A stretch of DNA of 32,470 nt from [Mycobacterium] manitobense (GTDB lineage Bacteria; Actinomycetota; Actinomycetes; Mycobacteriales; Mycobacteriaceae), in contig NZ_JACKSJ010000131.1 in assembly GCF_025821665.1 (NCBI RefSeq), positions 1 to 32,470 of the forward strand, in the 5' to 3' direction. The notes beneath the pieces are model-generated. The model made no database searches and was not told the DNA's origin. It was given only the letters and a program-made list of their open reading frames with translations. Made by a program: the position numbers and the translations under genes. Shown here one piece after another: positions 11,500-19,038 of the stretch (positions are counted from its first letter, which is position 1; every line of letters starts with the position of its first letter).

Positions 11500-12249
11500 T
11501 CAGCCGAGGTATTCGGATTCGAGCACCAGGTCACCGAGCAGCGTCTGGTACTCGACGTGGGTCCGGTGTTCCACGGTGTCGAAGGACCTGCCCTGCTCGT
11601 CACGCATGTACGCGCGGTACTTCGGGGCGCCGGGGACGCGGACGTTGTCGGCGACCACGATCGACCCCGGGTGTAGCCAGCCCCGGTTGAGGATGCGCTG
11701 CAGGTCCGGCAGGTAGGCACGCTTGTCGTGGTCGATGAACAACAGGTCGAGGTTGTGCGGCGCGAACCCGTGCGCGGCCAGTGCGTCGAGGGTGGCGCCG
11801 CCGTCGCCGAGGGTGCCCACGACGCAGGTGATGCGGTCGGCCACGCCGGCGTGGCGCCAGATCCGCCGGGCGATGTCGGCGTTGGCGGCGGAGAACTCGA
11901 CTGAGTACACCGCGGCCGCCGGCGCGGCGCGGGCGATCCGCAGCGCGCTGTAGCCGCAGTAGGCGCCCAGTTCCAGCGCCCGGCGTGGGTCGGCGCGCCG
12001 CACCGCGGCGTCGAGCAGCGCGCCCTTCTCGTCGCCGACGTTGACCAGCATCGACTTCTCGTAGGCGAAGCGGTCCATGGTCGCCAGCACGTCGTCGACG
12101 TCGCCGGCCCGGGCGTTGGCCTCGACGTCGGCGGCGACCGCGGCCTCGCGTCCGTCGCCGAGCTGGCCGGTTTTCACGAAGCCGGGCATCGCCCAGGCGA
12201 ACCGCAGGACCGACCACCGCAGGAACGGCAGGCGCCGCTTGAGCGTCAT
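11500..12249 (-). CDS. COMT-like SAM-dependent O-methyltransferase (Rv1703c-like)
   Basis: The 249-residue class I methyltransferase resembles catechol O-methyltransferase. Visible features are the MLVNVGDEKGALLD segment, the SAM-binding motif LELGAYCGYSALRIA, the metal/catalytic FIDHDKRAYLPDL region (counterpart of the Asp/Lys of COMT) and the metal-binding VVADNVRVPG. It probably methylates a catechol or similar vicinal diol with Mg2+; the natural substrate is unknown. There is no signal peptide, though the N-terminus (about 1-30) is basic and hydrophobic. The start ATG at 12249 overlaps the stop of the upstream PPOX gene (ATGA); the frame extends to 12315, but that part duplicates PPOX coding sequence. 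Confidence 0.88.
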   Translation of the reverse strand: MTLKRRLPFLRWSVLRFAWAMPGFVKTGQLGDGREAAVAADVEANARAGDVDDVLATMDRFAYEKSMLVNVGDEKGALLDAAVRRADPRRALELGAYCGYSALRIARAAPAAAVYSVEFSAANADIARRIWRHAGVADRITCVVGTLGDGGATLDALAAHGFAPHNLDLLFIDHDKRAYLPDLQRILNRGWLHPGSIVVADNVRVPGAPKYRAYMRDEQGRSFDTVEHRTHVEYQTLLGDLVLESEYLG

Positions 12250-12743
12250 GAGCGCGACGCCAGCTTGTGGTTGTCCCACGACACCGTGCGCTGCGTCGGC
12301 GCGAACACCACCCACCGCGCCGAGCGGCCCTGCGCGCTCATCGGGTTGCGCACCCGCTGCCCCGGCGGCGGCGCCGGCTCGCCGTGCCCGCCGGCGTACT
12401 TGCCGCCCATCTGCCAGCGCACGTCCTCCAGGTGCTGGTCGGCGTCCTCTGCAGCGGCGTCTTCGAGCACCCGAGCCTCACCCTGGAACATCACACCCTG
12501 CAGGTCGGGGAAGCGTTCGTGGCGGTCGACGAGCACCGTGCAGGCGGGGTTGCGGCGCAGGTTGGCCACCTTCTGTCCGCGGCAGTAGAAGTAGACGCGG
12601 CCGCCGGCCCAGCCGAACCAGAGCGGGGTCAGGTTGATCCGGCCGTCAGGCCCCAGGGTGGCGATCCGCATGTTCCACGAGGTCGTCATCAGCTCGTCGA
12701 GCTCGTCGTCGGTGAGGCTCAGCCGGGCGGGGATGCGGGCCAT
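12246..12743 (-). CDS. PPOX-class (split-barrel flavin/F420) family protein
   Basis: A 165-residue pyridoxamine-5'-phosphate-oxidase-like split-barrel protein. The strand pattern MRIATLGPDGRINLTPLWFGWAGG and VYFYCRGQKVANLRRNPACTVLVD is typical, and the C-terminus WVVFAPTQRTVSWDNHKL closes the barrel. Mycobacteria have many such proteins using FMN, F420 or heme; the cofactor here cannot be decided. GGAGG lies five to six bases before the ATG at 12743, and a -10-like TACGCT on this strand (12784-12779) could drive it. It is translationally coupled to the methyltransferase, so the pair may modify one substrate. Confidence 0.85.
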   Translation of the reverse strand: MARIPARLSLTDDELDELMTTSWNMRIATLGPDGRINLTPLWFGWAGGRVYFYCRGQKVANLRRNPACTVLVDRHERFPDLQGVMFQGEARVLEDAAAEDADQHLEDVRWQMGGKYAGGHGEPAPPPGQRVRNPMSAQGRSARWVVFAPTQRTVSWDNHKLASRS

Positions 12744-12825
12744 CTGGTCCTCCGTGAAGGTCGGTACTCGGCGTCAACAGCGTATGTCGCCCGCGGGTCT
12801 GCCCGTTTCCGCAGCGTCGCGCCGT

Positions 12826-12831
12826 TAAACT
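12826..12831 (+). promoter_or_regulatory. Predicted -10 box of the parA-scp-der operon
   Basis: TAAACT (12826-12831) lies 7-8 nt ahead of the ATG at 12839, the spacing expected for a leaderless transcript in mycobacteria. No convincing -35 is visible, which is common for such promoters. It is identical to the -10 proposed at 199-204. Confidence 0.5.
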
Positions 12832-12838
12832 TGCCCGG

Positions 12839-12862
12839 ATGTTCGCCATGGCCGAGATATGA
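12839..12862 (+). CDS. Leaderless 7-codon upstream ORF coupled to the parA-like gene
   Basis: ATG at 12839 begins a short frame encoding MFAMAEI whose TGA (12860-12862) overlaps the ATG of the next gene in an ATGA. The predicted transcription start falls at or next to this ATG, so translation would start without a leader and re-initiate on the downstream gene, which has no clear Shine-Dalgarno. This is a sequence-based prediction; mycobacteria are known to translate many leaderless short ORFs. Confidence 0.45.
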   Translation: MFAMAEI

Positions 12863-13731
12863 GTGAGGACGGCGGCGGCGCCGACCCACCGGCGCAGACC
12901 GGCCTCACCGGCCGGACGGCGCGCACCGTTCCCGAACCGGCGCCACGCACGACGCACGGCCCGGCCAAGGTCATCGCGATGTGCAACCAGAAGGGCGGCG
13001 TCGGCAAGACCACGTCGACGATCAACCTCGGTGCCAGCCTCGCCGAGTACGGCCGCCGGGTGCTGCTGGTGGACCTCGACCCGCAGGGCGCCCTGTCGGC
13101 CGGTCTCGGGGTGCCGCACTACGAACTCGACCACACGATCCACAACCTGCTGGTCGAACCGCGGGTGTCGATCGACGACGTGCTGATCAACACCCGGGTC
13201 AAGGGGCTGGACCTGGTGCCCAGCAACATCGACCTGTCGGCGGCGGAGATCCAGTTGGTCAACGAGGTCGGCCGCGAGCAGACACTGGCCCGCGCGCTGT
13301 ACCCGGTGCTGGACCGCTACGACTACGTGCTCATCGACTGTCAGCCGTCGCTGGGACTGCTCACCGTCAACGGGCTGGCGTGCAGCGACGGCGTGATCAT
13401 CCCGACCGAGTGTGAGTACTTCTCACTGCGCGGGCTGGCGCTGCTGACCGACACCGTGGACAAGGTGCACGACCGGCTCAATCCGCGGCTGTCCATCAGC
13501 GGCATCCTGATCACCCGCTACGACCCGCGCACCGTCAATTCCCGCGAGGTGATGGCGCGGGTGCTCGAGCGCTTCGGCGACCTGGTGTTCGACACCGTGA
13601 TCACCCGAACCGTCCGCTTCCCCGAGACCAGTGTGGCCGGCGAGCCCATCACCACCTGGGCGCCGAAATCCGGTGGTGCCGAGGCATATCGGGCACTCGC
13701 GCGGGAAGTCATCCACCGGTTCGGCGGGTGA
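12859..13731 (+). CDS. ParA/Soj-family ATPase (Rv1708 homologue)
   Basis: The 290-residue Walker-type ATPase has the deviant Walker A KGGVGKTT (45-52, signature Lys45 and catalytic Lys50), the Walker A' region VLLVDLDPQGALSAGLG and the Walker B YDYVLIDCQPSLG. The first 38 residues are disordered and Pro/Thr-rich. There is no adjacent parB, so this is an orphan ParA distinct from the chromosomal parAB near oriC. Its conserved place ahead of scpA/scpB suggests a role linked to chromosome organisation or segregation, but a specific function is not established. The last bases overlap scpA in a GTGA. Confidence 0.92.
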   Translation: MSEDGGGADPPAQTGLTGRTARTVPEPAPRTTHGPAKVIAMCNQKGGVGKTTSTINLGASLAEYGRRVLLVDLDPQGALSAGLGVPHYELDHTIHNLLVEPRVSIDDVLINTRVKGLDLVPSNIDLSAAEIQLVNEVGREQTLARALYPVLDRYDYVLIDCQPSLGLLTVNGLACSDGVIIPTECEYFSLRGLALLTDTVDKVHDRLNPRLSISGILITRYDPRTVNSREVMARVLERFGDLVFDTVITRTVRFPETSVAGEPITTWAPKSGGAEAYRALAREVIHRFGG

Positions 13732-14576
13732 GCACCGACGCCGCAGCCGCTGGGAACGGCGAACCGGACTCCGGCGGTCAGACCGGGTTCCGGGTGCGTC
13801 TAAGCAACTTCGAGGGCCCTTTCGACCTGCTGCTGCAGCTGATCTTCGCCCACCGGCTCGACGTCACCGAGGTGGCGCTGCACCAGGTGACCGACGACTT
13901 CATCGCCTACACCCGCGACATCGGCCCGCTGCTGGAACTCGACGAGACCACCGCGTTCCTGGTGGTCGCGGCCACGCTGCTCGACCTCAAGGCGGCGCGG
14001 CTGCTGCCCTCGGGCGAGGTGCACGACGAAGAGGACCTCGCGCTGCTCGAGGTGCGCGACCTGTTGTTCGCGCGGCTGCTGCAGTACCGGGCGTACAAAC
14101 ATGTGGCGGTGATGTTCGCCGAACTCGAGGCGGCGGCGCTGCGCAGCTACCCCCGGGCGGTGTCGTTGGAGGACCGCTACGCCGACCTGCTGCCCGAGGT
14201 GATGCTCGGCGTCGACGCCGACAGGTTCGCCCAGATCGCGGCGACGGTGTTCACGCCGCGGCCGGTGCCGACGGTGGGCATGGAGCACATGCACGTCTCC
14301 GCGGTCTCGGTGCCGGAACAGGCCAGGCGGCTGTTGTCGCTGCTGGAGATCCGGGGAGCGGGCGAGTGGGCGACATTCGCCGAACTGGTCGCCGAATGCG
14401 AGGGTCCGATCGAGATCGTCGGCAGGTTCCTGGCGCTGCTCGAACTGTACCGGGCGCGGGCGGTAGCATTCGACCAATCAGAACCGCTTGGTGTGCTCCA
14501 GATTTCGTGGACCGGGGATCGGCCGACCAGCGAACACCTGGCAACCGCTGACGCGGTGGAAGAGCGAGAACCATGA
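13728..14576 (+). CDS. scpA: Segregation and condensation protein A (kleisin)
   Basis: The 282-residue kleisin bridges the SMC heads and binds ScpB to form the condensin-like complex. The N-terminal signature RLSNFEGPFDLLLQLI and the region LDVTEVALHQVTDDFIAY are characteristic, as is the acidic linker and C-terminal winged-helix part (about 200-282). GTG at 13728 lies in the GTGA overlap with the parA-like gene, and the stop overlaps scpB (ATGA). About 20 residues precede the conserved domain and look disordered. Confidence 0.95.
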   Translation: MSTDAAAAGNGEPDSGGQTGFRVRLSNFEGPFDLLLQLIFAHRLDVTEVALHQVTDDFIAYTRDIGPLLELDETTAFLVVAATLLDLKAARLLPSGEVHDEEDLALLEVRDLLFARLLQYRAYKHVAVMFAELEAAALRSYPRAVSLEDRYADLLPEVMLGVDADRFAQIAATVFTPRPVPTVGMEHMHVSAVSVPEQARRLLSLLEIRGAGEWATFAELVAECEGPIEIVGRFLALLELYRARAVAFDQSEPLGVLQISWTGDRPTSEHLATADAVEEREP

Positions 14577-15337
14577 CCGACGACATCGCGGTGCACGACG
14601 ACCTGAGCCGCACCGACTCCAATCACACCGAACCGAACCGCATCGACCCGAACCACACCGACGTCGACGACACCGACCTGGGCATCGACGTCGCGACGGC
14701 ACCGGAGCTCGAGGACGCCGAACTCGGCGCGGTGCTCGAGGCGCTGCTGCTGGTGGTGGACACCCCGGTGACGGTGGATGCGCTGGCGACGGCCACCGAG
14801 CAGCCGGCGTACCGGATCGTCGCGAAGCTGGCGCAGATGGCCGCGGAGCTGGCCGAGCGCGGCAGCGGCATCGACCTCAGGGAGGCGGGCGGCGGCTGGC
14901 GGATGTACACCCGCGCGCGCTTCGCCCCGTATGTGGAGCGGCTGGTCCTCGACGGCGCGCGGTCGAAGCTGACCCGCGCGGCGCTGGAGACCCTCGCCGT
15001 GGTCGCCTACCGGCAGCCGGTGACCCGCGCCCGGGTCAGCGCGGTGCGCGGCGTCAACGTCGACGCGGTGGTGCGCACGCTGGTGGCCCGCGGGCTGATC
15101 ACCGAGGCGGGCACCGACCCCGACTCGGGTGCCACCACCTTCGCGACCACCGAGTTGTTCCTGGAGCGCCTCGGGTTGTCGTCACTGACGGACCTGCCGG
15201 ACATCGCACCGCTGCTGCCCGACGTCGACGTCATCGACGACCTCAGCGAGTCGCTCGGTGACGAGCCGCGCTTCATCAAGCTCAGCGGCGGACGCACGCC
15301 CGACCAGCCGCTGTCCTTCGACGTGGACCGGGACTGA
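14573..15337 (+). CDS. scpB: Segregation and condensation protein B
   Basis: A 254-residue protein with the tandem winged-helix ScpB fold: GAVLEALLLVVDTPVTVDALA opens the first domain and ALETLAVVAYRQPVTRARVSAVRGVN the second. It dimerises and binds the ScpA kleisin. Before the domain is an unusual low-complexity stretch of roughly 35 residues (about 9-40), dominated by Asp, Asn, Thr, His and Pro in imperfect repeats around NHTEPN and NHTDVD. A C-terminal extension of about 60 residues is acidic then basic. It starts in the ATGA overlap with scpA. Confidence 0.94.
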   Translation: MTDDIAVHDDLSRTDSNHTEPNRIDPNHTDVDDTDLGIDVATAPELEDAELGAVLEALLLVVDTPVTVDALATATEQPAYRIVAKLAQMAAELAERGSGIDLREAGGGWRMYTRARFAPYVERLVLDGARSKLTRAALETLAVVAYRQPVTRARVSAVRGVNVDAVVRTLVARGLITEAGTDPDSGATTFATTELFLERLGLSSLTDLPDIAPLLPDVDVIDDLSESLGDEPRFIKLSGGRTPDQPLSFDVDRD

Positions 15338-15338
15338 C

Positions 15339-16088
15339 ATGGCAGGGACGGACGCCGAGGGGATTCGGCTGCAGAAGGTGCTGTCGCAGGCAGGGGTGGC
15401 TTCGCGGCGGGTCGCCGAGAGGATGATCCGCGACGGCCGCATCGAGGTCGACGGGCGGATCGTGACCGAACAGGGCACCCGTGTCGATCCCGAGGTGTCG
15501 GAGATCCGGGTCGACGGCGTGCGGGTGAGGTTCGACGACACGCTGGTGCACCTGGCGATCAACAAACCGCGGGGGATGCACTCCACGATGTCCGACGACC
15601 GTGGCAGGCCCTGCGTCGGCGATCTCGTCGAGCACCGGGTGCGGGGCAACAAGAAGCTGTTCCACGTCGGCCGGCTGGACGCCGACACCGAAGGCCTGCT
15701 GCTGCTGACCAACGACGGGGAACTCGCGCACCGGCTCATGCACCCGTCGTACGAGATTCAGAAGACCTACCTGGCGACGGTGCTCGGCACCATGCCGCGC
15801 GGGGTGGGCAAGAAGCTGCGCGACGGCGTCGAACTCGACGACGGGCCTGCGCGGGTCGACGACTTCGCGGTGGTCGACGCGGTGCCGGGCAAGACCCTGG
15901 TGCGGGTGACGCTGCACGAGGGCCGCAAACGTATCGTGCGCCGGATGCTGGCGGAGGTCGGCTATCCGGTGCAGGAGCTGGTCCGCACCGACCTGGGCGC
16001 CGTCACCCTCGGCGACCAGCGCCCCGGCAGCATCCGGGTGTTGACCAGCAAGGAGATCGGCGAGCTGTACAAGGCGGTGGGGATGTGA
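15339..16088 (+). CDS. rluB: Pseudouridine synthase, RluB/RsuA family (Rv1711 homologue)
   Basis: This 249-residue rRNA pseudouridine synthase has an N-terminal S4 domain (about 8-65, [21 protein letters not shown]) and the catalytic domain with [17 protein letters not shown], in which Asp114 is the expected nucleophile-like aspartate. By family it would modify 23S rRNA helix 89-90 or a similar site; whether RluB- or RsuA-like specificity applies is not certain. The ATG at 15339 starts one base after the scpB stop; the frame is open further upstream but overlaps scpB. The stop is in a GTGA overlap with cmk. Confidence 0.9.
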   Translation: MAGTDAEGIRLQKVLSQAGVASRRVAERMIRDGRIEVDGRIVTEQGTRVDPEVSEIRVDGVRVRFDDTLVHLAINKPRGMHSTMSDDRGRPCVGDLVEHRVRGNKKLFHVGRLDADTEGLLLLTNDGELAHRLMHPSYEIQKTYLATVLGTMPRGVGKKLRDGVELDDGPARVDDFAVVDAVPGKTLVRVTLHEGRKRIVRRMLAEVGYPVQELVRTDLGAVTLGDQRPGSIRVLTSKEIGELYKAVGM

Positions 16089-16783
16089 CCGGATCGGTGC
16101 TCGAGGCAGTGACGATCGCCGTGGACGGTCCGGCAGGCACCGGGAAGTCGTCGGTGTCGCGTGGGCTGGCGCGCGCGCTCGGCGCGCGGTATCTCGACAC
16201 CGGGGCGATGTACCGCATCGTCACGCTGGCGGTGCTGCGTGCCGGGGTCGACCTGGCCGACACCCCCGCCATCGAGCTTGCCGCGGCCGCGGTGCCGTTG
16301 TCGGTGGGATATGACCCCGACGAGGACCGTGCCTACCTCGACGGCGAAGACGTGTCCGGTGAGATCCGTGGCGACGCGGTGACCAGGGCGGTGTCGGCGG
16401 TGTCGGCGGTGCCCGCGGTGCGCGCCCGCCTCGTGGGGCTGCAGCGGGAGCTGGCCGCGGGCCCCGGCAGCGTGGTGGTCGAGGGCCGCGACATCGGCAC
16501 CGTCGTCCTTCCGGACGCCGATCTGAAGATATTCCTGACCGCTTCGGCCGAGGAACGCGCCCGCAGGCGCAACGACCAGAACGTCGCCAACGGGCTGCCC
16601 GACGACTACGAGACCGTGCTCGCCGACGTCCGGCGCCGCGACCATCTCGACTCGACACGGGCGGTGTCGCCGTTGCGCGCCGCCGACGACGCGGTGCAGG
16701 TGGACACCAGCGCGATGACCGAACCCGAGGTGGTGGCGGCGTTGACCGACCTGGTGGCCCGGCGCACAGGGGTGCGGCGATGA
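16085..16783 (+). CDS. cmk: Cytidylate kinase
   Basis: The 232-residue kinase phosphorylates CMP/dCMP with ATP. The P-loop GPAGTGKSS (15-23), the LDTGAMYR substrate motif, [12 protein letters not shown] and the lid RRRNDQN are all visible. Together with pyrG in the same window it covers two steps of cytidine nucleotide supply, although they are in separate transcription units. It starts by GTG in a GTGA overlap with the pseudouridine synthase gene and its stop overlaps der (ATGA), a layout conserved in many bacteria. Confidence 0.96.
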   Translation: MTGSVLEAVTIAVDGPAGTGKSSVSRGLARALGARYLDTGAMYRIVTLAVLRAGVDLADTPAIELAAAAVPLSVGYDPDEDRAYLDGEDVSGEIRGDAVTRAVSAVSAVPAVRARLVGLQRELAAGPGSVVVEGRDIGTVVLPDADLKIFLTASAEERARRRNDQNVANGLPDDYETVLADVRRRDHLDSTRAVSPLRAADDAVQVDTSAMTEPEVVAALTDLVARRTGVRR

Positions 16784-18183
16784 CCGACGACGGAACGTGG
16801 GCCGACGAGAGCGAATGGGAGGTCGGCGCCGAAGAGGTCGCCGAGGCGATCGAGGAGGCGACCTCCCCGCCGCCGGTCGTCGCGGTGGTCGGACGGCCCA
16901 ATGTCGGCAAGTCCACACTGGTGAACCGCATCCTGGGCCGCCGCGAGGCGGTGGTGCAGGACGTGCCCGGCGTCACCCGCGACCGGGTCTCCTACGACGC
17001 GACGTGGTCAGGCCGGCGGTTCGTCGTCCAGGACACCGGCGGATGGGAGCCCGACGCCAAGGGGCTGCAGCAGCTGGTGGCCGAACAGGCGTCGGTGGCG
17101 ATGCGCACGGCCGACGCGATCATCCTGGTGATCGACGCGGTGGTGGGCGCGACCACCGCCGACGAGGCCGCCGCACGGATGCTGCGCAAATCCGGCAAGC
17201 CGGTGTTCCTGGCCGCCAACAAGGTCGACACCGAGCGCGGTGAGGCCGACGCGGCGGCGCTGTGGTCCATGGGTGTCGGTGAGCCGCATCCGGTCAGCGC
17301 GATCCACGGCCGTGGAGTCGCCGACCTGCTCGACCGGGTGATGGAGAGCCTGCCCGCGGTGTCGGAGTTCTCGGCGACCGGGGGCGGGCCGCGCCGCGTG
17401 GCGCTGGTCGGCAAGCCGAACGTCGGCAAGAGCTCGCTGCTGAACCGGTTGGCGGGCGATCAGCGCTCGGTGGTGCACGACGTCGCGGGCACCACCGTCG
17501 ACCCGGTGGACTCGCTGATCGAATTGGGCGGCAAGACATGGCGATTCATCGACACCGCGGGGCTGCGCCGTAAGGTCGGCCAGGCCAGTGGCCACGAGTT
17601 CTACGCATCGGTGCGCACGCACGGCGCCATCGACGCCGCCGAGGTGGTGCTGGTGCTGATCGACGCCTCACAGCCGCTGACCGAGCAGGACCAGCGGGTG
17701 CTGTCGATGGTCATCGAGGCCGGACGCGCGCTGGTGCTGGCGTTCAACAAGTGGGACCTCGTCGACGAGGACCGCCGCTACCAGCTCGACCGCGAGATCG
17801 ATCGCGAACTCGCCCAGGTGCAGTGGGCGTCGCGGGTGAACATCTCGGCAATGACGGGCCGTGCGGTACAGAAGCTGGTGCCCGCGCTCGAGCAGGCACT
17901 CGCGTCCTGGGACGCGCGCATCTCGACCGGCCGGCTGAACACCTTCCTCAAGGAGGTCGTCGCGGCCAACCCGCCGCCGGTGCGTGGCGGAAAGCAGCCG
18001 CGCATCCTGTTCGCGACCCAGGCCGCGACGCGCCCGCCCACCTTCGTGCTGTTCACCAGCGGGTTCCTCGAGGCCGGTTACCGCCGGTTCCTGGAGCGCC
18101 GGCTGCGGGAGACCTTCGGGTTCGACGGCAGCCCGATCCGGGTCAACGTGCGGGTGCGCGAGAAGCGCGGCCAGAAGCGGTGA
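16780..18183 (+). CDS. der: Ribosome-assembly GTPase Der (EngA)
   Basis: The 467-residue double GTPase has G-domain 1 with GRPNVGKST (38-46), DTGGW and NKVD, and G-domain 2 with GKPNVGKSS (211-219), DTAGLRRK and NKWD, followed by a KH-like C-terminal domain ending in a basic tail (REKRGQKR). It is needed for 50S subunit maturation. About 30 acidic residues precede the first G domain, as in other actinobacterial homologues. It is the last gene of the overlapping operon; a GC-rich palindrome follows the stop. Confidence 0.96.
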   Translation: MTDDGTWADESEWEVGAEEVAEAIEEATSPPPVVAVVGRPNVGKSTLVNRILGRREAVVQDVPGVTRDRVSYDATWSGRRFVVQDTGGWEPDAKGLQQLVAEQASVAMRTADAIILVIDAVVGATTADEAAARMLRKSGKPVFLAANKVDTERGEADAAALWSMGVGEPHPVSAIHGRGVADLLDRVMESLPAVSEFSATGGGPRRVALVGKPNVGKSSLLNRLAGDQRSVVHDVAGTTVDPVDSLIELGGKTWRFIDTAGLRRKVGQASGHEFYASVRTHGAIDAAEVVLVLIDASQPLTEQDQRVLSMVIEAGRALVLAFNKWDLVDEDRRYQLDREIDRELAQVQWASRVNISAMTGRAVQKLVPALEQALASWDARISTGRLNTFLKEVVAANPPPVRGGKQPRILFATQAATRPPTFVLFTSGFLEAGYRRFLERRLRETFGFDGSPIRVNVRVREKRGQKR

Positions 18184-18187
18184 TTCC

Positions 18188-18200
18188 CGGGCGTCGCCCG
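18188..18200 (+). terminator. GC-rich hairpin after der, possible terminator without T tract
   Basis: CGGGCG-T-CGCCCG is a perfect palindrome five bases after the der stop and can fold as a 5-bp stem with a GTC loop. It is followed by TTGCGCT, not a T run, so it would be at best a weak U-poor terminator. Confidence 0.3.
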
Positions 18201-18228
18201 TTGCGCTGAGCGTGACGGAGGCCACCGG

Positions 18229-18245
18229 TCGGCGCCGATTAGGGT
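18229..18245 (+). promoter_or_regulatory. Predicted leaderless promoter of the TauE/SafE gene
   Basis: TAGGGT (18240-18245) is a -10 box with initiation expected at about 18252, exactly the GTG start, so the mRNA would be leaderless. The perfect 10-bp palindrome TCGGCGCCGA (18229-18238) ends one base upstream of the box and could be an operator. Confidence 0.5.
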
Positions 18246-18251
18246 GGTCCG

Positions 18252-19037
18252 GTGCCCGTCATCGACATGATCCTCATCGCGCTGGCCGGCGTCGGAGCGG
18301 GTGCGATCAACGCGGTGGTCGGCTCCGGCACGCTCATCACCTTCCCGACGCTGGTCGCGCTGGGCTATCCGCCGGTGACCGCCACCATGTCGAACGCGGT
18401 CGGACTCGTCGCCGGCGGGGTGTCCGGCACCTGGGGCTACCGCCGGGAACTGCGCGGTCAGTGGCGCCGGTTGCGGTGGCAGATCCCCGGGTCGCTGTTC
18501 GGCGCGCTGGCCGGCGCGTGGCTGCTGCTGCACCTGCCCGAGAAGGTCTTCGTCCAGGTCGTCCCGGTGCTGCTGATCGCCGCACTGCTGCTGGTGCTGG
18601 TGGGTCCGCGCATCCAGGGCTGGGCGCGGCGCCGGGCCGAGGACAGCGGCCGGTCCGTCGACGACATCAGCCGGGGCCGGATGGCCGCACTGGTGATCGC
18701 CACGTTCGTGGTCGGGATCTACGGCGGGTACTTCACCGCCGCGCAGGGCATCCTGCTCATCGCCGCGATGGGTGCGCTGCTGCCCGAGTCGATGCAGCGG
18801 ATGAACGCCGCGAAGAACCTGCTGTCGCTGATCGTCAACGTCGTCGCCGCGGTGGCGTACACCATCGTGGCGTTCGACCGGATCAGTTGGGCAGCAGCGG
18901 GTCTGATCGCCGTCGGATCACTCGCCGGTGGCTTCCTCGGAGCACACTACGGCCGCCGGTTGTCACCGGGAGCGCTGCGGGCGGTGATCGTCGTGGTGGG
19001 GCTGATCGGACTGTGGCGGCTGCTCGCGACGGCCTGA
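18252..19037 (+). CDS. TauE/SafE-family anion (sulfite) exporter
   Basis: The 261-residue membrane protein has about eight hydrophobic segments in two similar halves. The family signature GAGAINAVVGSGTLITFPTLVALG begins the first half and VVGIYGGYFTAAQGILLI the second (quoted in part: AQGILLI). TauE/SafE proteins export sulfite, sulfoacetate or other organosulfur anions, but the family is broad. GTG at 18252 coincides with the predicted transcription start. It converges on the minus-strand operon with a single base between stop codons, and the next-door monooxygenases belong to types that release sulfite or sulfinate, which makes sulfite export a reasonable guess. Confidence 0.85.
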   Translation: MPVIDMILIALAGVGAGAINAVVGSGTLITFPTLVALGYPPVTATMSNAVGLVAGGVSGTWGYRRELRGQWRRLRWQIPGSLFGALAGAWLLLHLPEKVFVQVVPVLLIAALLLVLVGPRIQGWARRRAEDSGRSVDDISRGRMAALVIATFVVGIYGGYFTAAQGILLIAAMGALLPESMQRMNAAKNLLSLIVNVVAAVAYTIVAFDRISWAAAGLIAVGSLAGGFLGAHYGRRLSPGALRAVIVVVGLIGLWRLLATA

Positions 19038-19038
19038 A

